Source: a virus. Taken from it: a stretch of DNA of 48,795 nucleotides. Each line of letters begins with the position of its first letter. Position 1 is the first letter of the stretch. A program made the position numbers and the translations under genes. Location: positions 1-48,795 of IMG/VR virus record IMGVR_UViG_3300023119_001932. The stretch is one strand, 5' to 3'. The notes beneath the pieces are model-generated. The model searched no databases, had not been told where the DNA came from, and saw only the letters and a list, made by a program, of their open reading frames with translations. Positions 18,901 through 29,800 of this stretch are shown in pieces.

Positions 18901-20781
18901 ACAGAAGGCGGTAATGGTGGTTGGACTGATGCATGTTTTGGAAATAACACTTATGTAATTATTTCAGAAACTGGACAAGACTCGTTGTATTCAGTATCTG
19001 AAGGACTTACGTGGCTATCCAGTAATTTACCAACATTGCCGGCACCTGCTCCAGGAGAAGACCAAGCATATTGGTCAGCAGTTGCTTATGGTAATGGTAA
19101 CTTTGTAGCAGTAGCACACGGTGCAGAAAATTCAGCATATTCAACAAATAATGGCGGCACTTGGACAGAAGTAACAGGACCAATTGGCCCTGACGAAAAA
19201 TGGATTGATGTAGCATACGGTAACGAAACATTTGTTGCAATATCAACTGACTCAAGTATTGCAAAATATTCAACAGATGGCGGCCAAACATGGAGTGCTA
19301 CTGATATGTTAGGCGGCGGTGATTCTTCAGTTGATAACTGGAGCAAAATTGAATTTGGTAATGGCAGATTTGTTGCAGTTTCCAGAGACGAAAGACCACC
19401 TGTATACAGTTTTGACGGTATTAATTGGTATGCGTCTAACTTATCTGTTAATGGAACAGAGTTTAAATACGGACAAGGATTGTTTATGTTAATTGATTCG
19501 GATACTGGATTTACATATACATCACCAGACGGTATTAACTGGAGAGAAGAAACTTCTACAATTGGTAGAGATTACAGTGTTTTAGGATTTGGTATTGAAC
19601 CAGACACACGTCATGGATACTTTTATACAATGGATCCATTAGCACTTCTTCCTTCAAGAATAAGTGCAGGTTGTAGAGCAATAGCAAGAGCTACTGTACA
19701 AACTGCTAAAATTACTGCTGTTACAATGTTAGAACCAGGTTCAGCATATGAAACAGATAGCTTTGTGCCTAATGTAAGAATTACTGACCCTAATAATTCA
19801 GAAGAAGCATTACTTCAAGTTCGAGTAGGCAATGGAACACTTGGTGCTCCAAGTTTTATTGATTTTGGTTCTGGATATAACACAACTTCAACTGCTATTG
19901 CAATTAGAGGTGAAGGATTTAGTGATTCGTTCCAAACTGGTTTAGAACTTATTGCGTCAGGCATTACAAGATTCCCAAGTCCGGGCGACAACTTACAATT
20001 TGAAGGCAATCCTGAAGTATATCGTGTTGCAAAAGCAACAAGACTAAGAGGAACAGAAGTTCCAAATTTAGAAGCAATAATTTCATTAAGTCCGCAAATT
20101 ACACAAGAGACTTCGCCAGAACACAATACACCGTTTACTATTCGTAGTAGATTTAGTCAATGTCGTATTACAAACCACGACTTCCTAAACATTGGATTTG
20201 GTAACGAAATACAATCTAACTATCCTGATTTACCAGAAGATACTGGACTTGAACCACAAGACGAAATTGTTGAAACAAATAACGGTCGTGTGTTCTACTC
20301 AAGTACAGACCAAGACGGTAACTTTAGAGTTGGTGACTTGTTTGCTGTTGAACAGGCAACAGGTGTTGTTACATTGAGTGCTCAAGAATTTGGACTTGAA
20401 GGACTAACAGAATTAACAATTGGTGGTGTTGCACTTGGTGGCTCTCCAGTTGTTATTACAGAGTTTAGTACAGATGGCACATTTGTTGCTAACTCAAATA
20501 ATATTGTTCCAACGCAAAAAGCGATTAGAACATACTTGGCAAGTAGATTGTCACAAGGTGGTTCAGATACATTTACAGGCTTGCTACAAGCAGGTACTGT
20601 TAAAGTAGGTGGACCAGATGAAATTACATCGTCTGTTCCGGAAGGAGGAGACGGTTGGCAAATTAAAATGGGGGCAAAAACAAACGTTACAGGACCATTA
20701 GCAGGATGGGCTGGAGACGGTTTGGCATTCTCGTATTTTATGAAGACGCTTGTCGATCCTACACGCGGCGGACAGCAATAA
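12925..20781 (+). CDS. Giant multi-domain tail fibre (2618 aa): W-rich repeats, beta-helix, lectin-like insert, Asp-box repeats
   Basis: Residues about 10-485 hold seven repeats of the kind W-x-G-x-W ... Y-x-x-x-D-x-V-x-Y-G-G-x-x-Y, resembling chitin-binding family 5/12 modules. A pectin-lyase-like beta-helix starts near 540 (NVYYVATNGIDDPSRGTTP). It includes one degenerate helical module (RDARLVIDAI...RGGN) and continues through 881-1043 (SDMFYVRNATGIRNMTVKGL). Residues about 1086-1355 form a lectin-like jelly roll. About six modules of the type FTGxxFGxxxxGTTYY follow (near 1500-1880). Residues about 1945-2240 carry sialidase-type Asp-box repeats (STNNGGTW 2073-2080, STDGGQTW 2116-2123, SPDGINW 2200-2206). 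Near the C-terminus are STDQDGNFRVGDLF and IVPTQKAIRTYL. No hydrolase residues were identified, so binding is likelier than cleavage. It is probably a major long fibre. Confidence 0.85.
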   Translation: MSEFKISRLRFSWVGEWTDQRAYNKDEIVQFNGKAYVCLIPHTSNGFYDDLNNIEPKWELMMTGQTWKGVWQQFTQYALDNIVIFGGVVYKCNEQHLSGSIIDPDIDKWDVYAESKTWASEWTSSTTYGPGDIVNYGGSVYECIVSHVSADTDLAGLEADYTDVDDSTEKYWKLLQYGVSYRGEYVTSNQDSTEVRYKLNDVVKYGPSLFRCIWGHAPSVEFEDFADSTDLYETFISEYWEEWLPGLDFDGVWNENAIYQPGDVVQYGGYLFQSNVINNINNRPSVHYGNEDSSDAWELITKAYDIEGEWSAETDYKIGSIVTYGGDLYVSLKDNIRQIPGNFEVQAVYESDGSSGNTIILETYDSTNPNSITVGMTVVGEGISRGLTVETVSTNEVTGKTTVTLNYAPTGTIPDSAILTFSGANFEYWELLIPGFEYHGRWSDNKLYNIDDVIYYGNATFKSLREHTSSLVNRPDNDLQNNYWTLYLQHDQRNSLTDPGQLLTFEEKNVPLEIGPEASILKVINGLPKWSDIDFTPNVYYVATNGIDDPSRGTTPDTAWKTVKYACESVLEGTLQQNAKELLERNKEWIVQETFYWFLYQQNTNQAPFDTSVDFDNDKVIRDARLVIDAIIADIIRGGNAQTVAAALSYFDLESTNKFTNDTVAAQAPYFLVFFEKQFELIRSALTNTQPAQSYQQLESVETPVMQYFNSNLTLENNTLTVIGGLERILLEPFEAGTPKVIPPANESAYSTIFIRSGTYNENLPIVVPENTALNGDELRGTTIQPAAPVNTLCTRTFGDINQFVVGSTVNMFHNCPVQFVSLNPVTEISTVFGNVIAGQTYYVIGSSITDTTFSVSEVPDGEPFELFTNLGDMYVYGGEALSDMFYVRNATGIRNMTVKGLRGTLTEENEFLTRRPTGGAYVSLDPGEGPDDTRAWIKYKSPYVQNVTTFGLGCTGLKIDSTLHNGGNTSVVSNDFTQILSDGIGIWCTGGNALTEAVSVFSYYGYAGYFAEDGGRIRATNGNSSYGTYGCVAEGFDDSEIPATGTVNNTSGQAIAKAVGALGANSEILKLQYEHAGEQYYEASTNILKHSNSLLSSNQPDENWQTDSNVSIVRANTTPYENEFAWKITANTSLTDSAYFYQDAEVYPQGGVYNNISGFNESGSGIDATFNVTVTGDQYFVAVNNGGSGYVVGNQIRLLGKSFGGRSPENDIIVTVDTLNITAILGIAFEGVVPTGSALPYNVSIHAKKGDTSYFDMFSIFSGYQERPYKVRFNFDTEELTTEILDGSATAPTNLRADFLEDGWWRLSYTVYDETAQNDSVRFKVYPRGIDGISGYTNFYGAQITLSEDPLFFLETTDNMPTAYANIKITGAGQNVKVVGDELRTGSVFQTRILESDEVRLGGLGYLLQTNNAQTGTDEYLTLAGSEVAEASEYEGMRLVVQSGKGAGQYGIIANYDPASKEASVVKESFDPQEIVATSSADNTFTLGPDSSLQQIYLGQKVQFTPTFYDINIESTSQSSLNVLATVGDLTNVMLVESTARLRVGQKINFSGEPFGGVITGFDYYIIDVIDDQTIQLSTSLGGAVWPLLNVNIEDPQDSPFVITTDLPKFKLNYPDNTSYLKADTTANMQITLPIQFTGTSIGDVELGTTYFIHEVYNDEQFSIAESLQPVSVTNTDSADNSLQILDTSVLIPLNGIVFKDGIIGGLQEKTKYYVNEIIDGTKFTLSSGTITTSATATEGITNLITVDSTAGFIPNAPIIFTGVTFGSIDNDKVYYIQVVNDATTFTISEAPGGAAVPLTSQVGQVIVRTVSDEVTVSTDAGVMTGDSTGPKLELSAGRGAMEASFFTETFGNIVEGTTYFVREKLEGTSFNQITIAETLGGPEFALADEDGSMQIQAVGWDHINAGTPLVTTFDSTSVYVIEPRITYDYPPFIQEDMNEVEGAPESGYSVIVSDGFKPFAVARYGDKVKSTSDSLTWDQDYVLPVAGLPVTEGGNGGWTDACFGNNTYVIISETGQDSLYSVSEGLTWLSSNLPTLPAPAPGEDQAYWSAVAYGNGNFVAVAHGAENSAYSTNNGGTWTEVTGPIGPDEKWIDVAYGNETFVAISTDSSIAKYSTDGGQTWSATDMLGGGDSSVDNWSKIEFGNGRFVAVSRDERPPVYSFDGINWYASNLSVNGTEFKYGQGLFMLIDSDTGFTYTSPDGINWREETSTIGRDYSVLGFGIEPDTRHGYFYTMDPLALLPSRISAGCRAIARATVQTAKITAVTMLEPGSAYETDSFVPNVRITDPNNSEEALLQVRVGNGTLGAPSFIDFGSGYNTTSTAIAIRGEGFSDSFQTGLELIASGITRFPSPGDNLQFEGNPEVYRVAKATRLRGTEVPNLEAIISLSPQITQETSPEHNTPFTIRSRFSQCRITNHDFLNIGFGNEIQSNYPDLPEDTGLEPQDEIVETNNGRVFYSSTDQDGNFRVGDLFAVEQATGVVTLSAQEFGLEGLTELTIGGVALGGSPVVITEFSTDGTFVANSNNIVPTQKAIRTYLASRLSQGGSDTFTGLLQAGTVKVGGPDEITSSVPEGGDGWQIKMGAKTNVTGPLAGWAGDGLAFSYFMKTLVDPTRGGQQ

Positions 20782-20789
20782 GATAAATA
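20782..20789 (+). promoter_or_regulatory. T4-type late promoter (GATAAATA)
   Basis: GATAAATACATG lies right after the stop of the 12925 gene. Transcription would begin near 20795 and could run through 20818, 32848, 33185, 35402 and 36269, about 16.3 kb without another late promoter that I trust. The ribosome-binding site for 20818 is weak and distant (CGGAG, 20801-20805, 12 nt from the ATG). Confidence 0.75.
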
Positions 20790-20817
20790 CATGAACACAA
20801 CGGAGTTTAAATAAAAA

Positions 20818-23800
20818 ATGGCAGAGTTTAAGTTAGGTAGAATTAGATTTGTTTGGCAAGGCGATTGGCAAGCCAGCAGATCTTATGTGGCGGATGACGT
20901 TGTTAGCTTTGGTGGTAAATCTTACATTTGTATTAGAAACCACACTGCATCATCAACATTCAATGTTGACTTTGATAACGAAATACCAAAATGGGATATT
21001 GTTTCAGATGGTACAAGCTGGCAAGGAGAATGGCAGCCAGAGTATGACTATGCACCGGGTGATGTTGTAAAATACGGTTCTTTAGTATACATTGCTGAAA
21101 CAGGACATACATCAGCTACATTTGAAGCTCCTGATTATTTAGGTCTTGAAGAAGACTTAGATAAGTGGACACCTTTTGCTACATCTTTTGATTGGAAGGG
21201 CGATTGGACCACTGATACAAGATTTAAAATTAATGACTTAGTACGTTACGGCGGCTTTGTATACCTATGTAATACTGCACACGTTTCTGCCTCGACAGCA
21301 GCCTTAGGTTTAGAAGCTGACCAAGCTAAATGGGAATTATTTAGTGATGGCATTGTTTATTTAGGTGACTGGAATACTGGCATTAGATATCGTGTTAACG
21401 ATGTTGTTAAATATGGCGGTAATGTATTCATTTGTACTGCTCCTCATACATCAGCAGACTTTTTAGCAGAAGAAGCAAATTGGGATACATTTATTGAAGG
21501 CTTCCAATTTGAAGATAGCTGGGATAATGCAACTGTTTATCAAATTGGTGATACAGTTACATACGGTGGTTACATATACGTTGCTAAAACAAATAACACA
21601 AATTCACAACCTACATCCAATCCAGATGATTGGGAAGTGTTTACAACAGGTTTTGCCTTCCAAGGCGATTGGAGTTCATTAGATAGTTATAAAGTAGGTG
21701 ATGTTGTACGCTTAGGCGGCAATACATATGTTGCTGTTGCTGATAACTTAGACGAAGAGCCACCGGAAGATACTTACTGGAGTAAGTTAAATTCAGGTAT
21801 TAACTGGACAAGAAGTGTAGAAACATTTTCACAAATTGCTGGCGTAAACAATCAAGGACAATCTGGCTCAGGCGCAAGATTTGATATTACTAAAGCAGAT
21901 ACAGTTTATACTTTAACATTGTCAACAGGTTTTGCTGGAACTGGTTATGTTAACGGAGATATAATTACAATTACAGGTGACAATGTTGGCGGTCAAACAC
22001 CAGCAAACGACATTGTTATTACAGTTACCGGAGTCGACGGCGATGCAATTGATACGTTTACACACTCTGGTTATTCATCATCATGGATTGCAGGACAATC
22101 ATATCATGTAGGCGATGTTGTTATTTACGGCGCAAGTTCATTTATTTGTGTAACTAAACATACATCAGGATCAGCTAATCGTCCAGACAACGATTTGTCT
22201 GCAACATATTGGAACATTTTAAGTATTGGTTCTGAGGCACTTTCGTTAAGTGTAGACGGTGACTTAGTTTATTACGGTAATAATGGTCCTACAAGATTGC
22301 CAATTGGAGTTGATGGACAGATTTTACGTGCATCGGATGGATTTCCGGAATGGGCAAACTATGGCTTGATTGATAATGTTGTTTATGTTGGTCCTTTAGG
22401 TACTGATGTTCCTCCACCAATTGCTGGATTAACAATTGACAAACCTTTTGCAAGTGTACGTTATGCACTTGATCAAATTAAATTAGGGTATCTAAATCCG
22501 CAAACACGTGATATTTTAAAGAATAATAAACAATATCTATTAAAAGAAGTTACTAATTGGATTAAGTATACTTACAGAGTTACAGTAACTTCAACAAACG
22601 CAGGTACACGTAGATTTACTTGTAATACTACAGAAAATCTTAAAGACGGAATGCCAATTGTATTTACAGGCGATGTGTTTGGTGGTGTTACAGAAGGCAC
22701 TACTTATTATATTGACTCTGTTGTTAATGCTACAGAATTTAGAATTGCAACTACACCAGGCGGCGTATCGTTTATTCCAACAGACGCAACAGGTATAATG
22801 CAAGGCGACCTTGCATATGATGAAGCTAAATGCGAAAGAGATACTGGTTTAATTGTTGACGCATTAATTTATGATGTGTCACGTGGAGGTACATTAAAAA
22901 CTACTGAAGCAACAAAGGCCTACTACACTGAAGCAGGTAACGAATATATTAATTCAAATTTAGGAAATCAACGCATTCAAACTGTTGAAGCATATACACA
23001 ACTAAAATCGTTTGTAAGCACTTTACTTAATAATCAAACTCCAGTTAATTATCAACATCTTAATGGAATTAAGTTAACTGAAAGAGCTCAGCAAGTAATT
23101 GATTTATCTCTTAGTGCTGAAGAAACCGGTAAAACAAAAGCAAATGAATTATTAGATATTGTTATTAATGGCATTGAAGCAGAATCAAATACAGCTATTG
23201 CACTTCCGGTATTACCAAATACAACAGTGTTTATTAAAACAGGCACATACAACGAAGTTCTTCCAATGATCCTTCCAGAATATACTGCGGTAGTTGGCGA
23301 CGAATTGCGTACAAGTGTTATACAACCACAGCCTGCAATTTCAGAACTTAGGAATGATAAAAATAAAACTGTATCTGCATTAAACAGAATTTTAGATGTT
23401 TCGTCAGAAATTATTCAAAATGTTGAAATAGAACCAACTACAGGAAATACTGTATCTCAAAAATATATTAATGGATACGGCGGTAATTCAACAGCAACAA
23501 ATAGAATTAATAACGGAATTGAAATTACACAAGATGTATTAAAAACTGGTTTAAGTATTGTTGATACAATGCCAGCTGTTGGTCCAACTCCAACTTCTGG
23601 AACTAATAACGCAAGCGATTCAGGATTTGCAAATGCAGTAGCACAGATTGAAGCAAACTATGAGTTTATTAAAGAAGAAATAGTTGCTTGGATCCAAGTA
23701 CAGATTGACGGAAATATTGCTCCATTTACAACAGCATTTACATATGATACTGATTCTTGTAGAAGAGATGTAGAATATATTCTTGATGCACTACGTTACG

Positions 23801-26800
23801 ATTTAACTTATGGTGGTAATTTCCAAACTACTGTTGCATGTAGAAGTTACTTTGTAGACGGAAGTCCAGTTTATGGTGCAGGTGAAAAAGAAGAAACACT
23901 TGCGGCATATGCACATTTAAAAACTGTTGTAGGCGACATTATTACTGAAACTGTAATTACAGCAAGTGTAGGAAACGACCTAACACAAAATACTGATGGA
24001 ACAGCAGGGTCTGCGGGAGCAGAAACATTTGCAGAAGCTCGTGTACAAGAAATTTTTGACACTATTGACACAGATGGTACATTACCTACAGAAGTTGCTC
24101 CAGATACATCTTGGGTGTCATCTACGTTTACAGCATTTGCATCAGATATATCAGCAAAAACATCTGAAATTCAAAATGCAGTAATTGATTACACAAACTC
24201 AAACTTTGGTAACTTTAATTACGATAGTGCAGTTTGTAGACGAGATGCAACACTCTTAAAAGTAAATTCAGCATATGATGTAGTACTTGATACTAACTAT
24301 AATGCTGTTAGAGATGGCCTTGCATATCAGAGAGGCTCAGCACAGAGTGTAAAAGAGTATCAAGAAGAACAAACTGTTGGAACTATTACACAACAAAAAA
24401 CTCTTGTAAATGCTTTATTAAGCGATCCGGATGCACAAACAAGAAGTGACGCATACTTTGACGAAATAATTGACATTATCCAAAATGGTTCAGCAAGTGC
24501 TAATCCTATTGTTTACTCTGATACTGGTGTTACTTCAAAAACAAATGCAAGAACAGAGTTACAAACAAATAGACAAAATATTATCGATGACTTAACTACG
24601 TGGATTGGTGCAAATTATCCAGACCATACATACAGTGTTGAGGTTTGTGAAAGAGACACTGGTCGTATTGTTGATGCTATTAGCTATGATATTCAATACG
24701 GTGGAAACAGTGCAACGTATGAAGCTTCAAAAGCATATTTTGAAGGATATGTTGAAGTACTACCAGTAGCACAGAGAGATATTTCAGTTGCGGCATTTGA
24801 GCAACTTGCAGTTATTGTAAAAACATATATTGCTAATACAACAGAACAAGACGAAGCAGAAGCATTAGTATTAATTGTTGCAAAAGTAATTGAAGCAGGA
24901 ACTATAATTGCACTACCAACAAAGACATATCCAGATTACAGTGCATTAGCAACTGCGGCAATACGTTCTGATGCAGACGATGTAATTGCAGATACAACTG
25001 TTGTACCGGCTACACTACAATTTGTAACAGACGAATATAGTACATTTAAATACGATCATGCTAAGTGTTCAAGAGATATTGGATATGTAGTTGATGCATT
25101 AGAATACGATATGCAGTTTGGTACTAAATTTAATTCATTAAAGGCCGGTATGGCTTATCGTAGAGGAATTGCATCATCGCTGGAAGTTGTTGAAAATCAG
25201 TTAGAAGCAACACTTGCATCGTTTGATGTTGTAAGAGAAGAAATTAAAGAAATTACTTCTGGAACACAAAGTGTAATAGATAACACAGATAATATTATTG
25301 ATATTTTAGTTAATAATACTGTTCCGTCGTCCTATACTATTACTGATCCTACTAACTATGATACAGGTTTCTTTAATGCACGTAGATTAGTTGTTGCAAA
25401 CAAACAATTTATACAAGACGAAATTAGTGCATACATGGCAGATCAATATTCGGCAGTATGGACAGGATTTACTGTTGATGAGCAAAACGAATGGTTAGCA
25501 GAGATTGATAAAATTGTTGATGCTCTAAGATATGATTTAACTTATCGCGGAAACTTAGAAACTATTGTTCGTGCAAGATCATACTATAAGGATGGTATCC
25601 TAATTCGTGCAGAATCAGAAAAGCCTGCATTACTTGGTGTTAAAGATAGACTTATTGCTATTATTGATGATATTGCAACTGGAGTATCAATTACAAGAAC
25701 AACAGGAAACGTAACAGTACAGGATACAAACGGAACAGCAGGTTCTGCGGGAGCAGGAGCATTTGCTGTAGATCGTATTACAGAAATTAAAGAAACTATT
25801 GATACTGGATTAACTCCGGCATTAATTTCGCCTTCAACAGCATGGGTTGACAGCGGATTTGTTAAATTTAAAGATACAATTGACTCAAGACTTGAAATTA
25901 TAAAACAAGCGGCAACAGATTATATAGATGTTGTTTATCCTAATTTAACTTATGATAAAGAAAAATGTGCAAGAGATGTAGGATATATTATTGATGCTGT
26001 AGCATATGATGTTATTTTTGGAAGTAACTTCCGTAGTTCTCAAGCAGGACTTGCATATCAGAGAGGTATAACATCTACAGATTATGTAATTGAAAATCAA
26101 TTAAATGCAACTGTACAAACAATTGAATTTATTCAAGAATCTTTAAAAGAATTAGCTGTAGGCGTGTTAACAGAAGAAGGAACTCGAGAAACTTCTAATA
26201 GAGCATATGATATTACAATTGGTATGCAAACTATTATACAGAATGGTTTAGATTCGTTACCACCAATTGAGTTTCCACTACCGCCAAATTATAATACTGC
26301 CGATTATGCAAATACTGCTTATGCATCTGCATCAAACACATCTGGTAGTACAGAAACATTTGGTCATGCAGTAGACAGGATTGTTGCTAACTATGACTTT
26401 ATAAAACAAGAAGTTCGTAAGTGGTTAGAAGATCCAGCAAACGGATATGACACTTTCTGGGGTGGATTAACAACAAATGCACAAGATCGTTGTATTAGAG
26501 ATGTTGGCTATATTTTAGATAGTACACGTTATGATTTATTATATGGTGGAAACACACAGTCGCTTATCACAGGATCTGCTTACTTTACAAACTTTGTATT
26601 ATCAATTGACAGTTCAGAGTTACCTGCAACTATTGCGGCTTACGGAAGATTAAAAACAGTTACAGACCAAGTTATTCAAGGCCAAGCTGTTACAACAAGT
26701 CCGGGAGTTACTGAAGTACAAGATACAAGCGGCACAAACGGTAATGTTTCTGCGGCAGAATTTGCATTAGATAGAATTGATGATGTATTAGATTGGATTC

Positions 26801-29800
26801 AAAATACAGCACCTAACGCTACAATTGAAGTTGCAACTGACTACGGTACAAATGAAGTAACAACAGCTTACAACAGAATTGTTGAACGCAAAAATGAAAT
26901 TGTAGAAGACGTTGTATTTTGGGTAGAAAAATATTTCCAAGACTTAGAATATAATCAAGATACATGTCGAAGAGATGCCGGGCTAATGGTTGATGCTATT
27001 GCACGTGACATTATTACAGGATCTAACTTTGCTACAGTAAAAGCTGGAATGAGCTATTTTAGACAAATTCCATCAGCTGAAGAAGTTATTAATAACGAAT
27101 TAAAAGCAACTGTAGGAAGTATTGGATTCCTTGCAGAAAAGGTTAAACGTACTTGTGCTGTTGCACCAAGTGCGGCTATTGAATTGTTGATTGAAGATGT
27201 AACAAATTATATCTATGGCGGCGAACAACCAGTAGAAAAATGGATTGCACAATCAAATGCTACAGAAGCAAATGTAGCAGGTGCTTCAATTATTTGGGAA
27301 AATAAAAAATATATACAAGCAGAAGTTCTTGCATATATTAATGAAAACTATCCAACACTTGATTATAATCAAGAAAAATGCGAGCGTGATGTAGGATTTA
27401 TTGTTGATGCATTAAGATACGATCTTACATATGATTCTGATGTTGCAACTACTCGAGCAGCCGAGTATTATAATACACAAGCAAATGGATTTTTAGAGTC
27501 AACACTTAGTAATGATGAATTAACTGCTACACTTGATGCATACGATTATATGAAGCAAATTGTTAATGGTTTAGCTGTAAATACTATTTCAAGTCCAGGC
27601 TCATTGCAAGATATTGTAAAACCAGTAGCAAGAGATGAACTACAACAAGTAGGTGATTCAGGAACATTGGCAAGAACAGAAGAGTTAATGACAAAGATTT
27701 ACAATTATTTGGTTGATTATACTCAAGCGCCAACTATCACAGTTACTACTATTGCGTCTAATGTACTTACTACAAGCGAAGCACACGGATTAGAAATTGG
27801 TGATGAAATTTATGCACCAGATGGTGGCGAAACATATTTTGTAAAAACTGTTCCGTCTACAACTACAATTACACTGTCAGATTACTTCCAAGGTCCTACA
27901 ACTAATATAGGAGATCAAACAGGTGTGCAATTTGTATACAATGTATATAGACATGCAAGCATTGTAGAAACAAGTGCAAGTCTAAAACAACAATATACAA
28001 ATTTAACTGGTTCTATTGAGTCTATTAAGCAATCTATAACAGAGTTTATTGCAGAAGGTTATCCAACACTTGACTATAACGTAGAAAAGTGTGAAAGAGA
28101 TGTTGGATATATTGTAAATGCTGTTGGTAGAGATATGATGGTTAATTCAAACTATTTGACTACTATTGCTTCAGAAGCATACTATAGAGGAACCCAAGCA
28201 GACGAAGTGTTAGGTCCTCAAAAAATTGCAACAGTTCAATCTTATAGAGAACTGAAAAATGTAATTGCAACATATGTAAATGGAGATGCAACTGCATTAA
28301 AACGTACTAATGAGTTAATGGACATTATTATTAAAATGCTCGACAAAGGTAATGGCAAAACTCCATCAATTATTGGTACAACTACGTATCTAAATGACAG
28401 AGAAACTATTAATGCTGTTGATGTTTTAAAAGTAAATAGAGACTTTTTGGCAGCAGAAGCTACAGCTTGGATTGAACAGAGCTTTGGTGGTATTGTTACA
28501 GAAATTACAGGCTCTCCAGGATCTGTTGTGTTTGATAGAGAACACAATTTACAAGTTAATGATCCTGTTGCTTTTGACAGCGATGCATTTGGCGGAGTAG
28601 AAGCTGGAAAAACATATTATGTAAGCAATGTAGTTTCAACTTCAGAAGTTGAACTTACTGACGAAATTAACGGAATATCATTAGACTTTACAGGTGGTAT
28701 AGGTTCAAGTGTAGTAACTTATGCGTTTGATAGAGAAGCATGTAAGCGTGATATGCGTGAATATGTCGAAGCTATTATTTACGATTTACAATATCCTGGA
28801 AACCATAAAGTTCATAAAGCGGCAGAATTATATTTAAATGCTGTAAATGGTTCAGAACGTTCAGACATGTTCCATGTACGTAATGCTACAGGTGTACGTA
28901 ATATGACTGTTAACGGATTACGTGGTAACCTAACAGAAGAAAACTCTTTTGGAACAAGACGCCCAACAGCAGGTGCATATGTATCACTTGATCCAGGTTT
29001 TGGTCCTTGGGATACAGAAGCATGGGTAACTAACAAATCATGTTATGTACAAAACGTTACAACATTTGGTGTAGGCTGTGTTGGTTGTAAGATCGACGGT
29101 GCGTTACACGCAGGTGGTAACAGATCTATCGTTTCAAACGACTTTACACAAGTACTAAGTGATGGTATTGGTGTATGGTGTAGCGGTAACAACTCACTAA
29201 CAGAGCTTGTATCCGTGTTTGCATACTACAACTATTCAGGTTACTTAGCAGACTTTGGTGGACGTATTCGTGCTACAAACGGTAACTCATCTTATGGTAC
29301 ATACGGTGTTATTGCTGAAGGTACTGATACTGGTGAAGAGCCAATCGTTGCAACTGTAGACAACTTATCGCAAGATGCACTTGTTGGATCAGTATTAACC
29401 GACGGTGAAGAACAAGTATTACGTTTTGAATTTACAAACGCTGGTAGAGATTATACTAATGCTGAATTTGCAATTAGTGGTACTGGTTTTAATGCCGCAG
29501 TTATTGATACTGAATTTAGAGACCAAGCAGTTGTTGAAACACGCATTATTGATTTAGACGACGGAAATACTGTAGGCGGTGAAGACTTTACTTCAGCGCA
29601 AAACGTTGCACAGGGTGGCGATCCGTATACATTAACATTGGCAGCAACAGATACTGCATTAGGTGATCAATATTCAGGTATGAATGCTCAACTAACAGCA
29701 GGAACAGGTGTTGGTCAATATGGTACAGTATTAACATTTAACAATGGTACTAAGGTTGCTACAATTTATAAACCAAGTGTAGGACCGTTTACAATTACTG

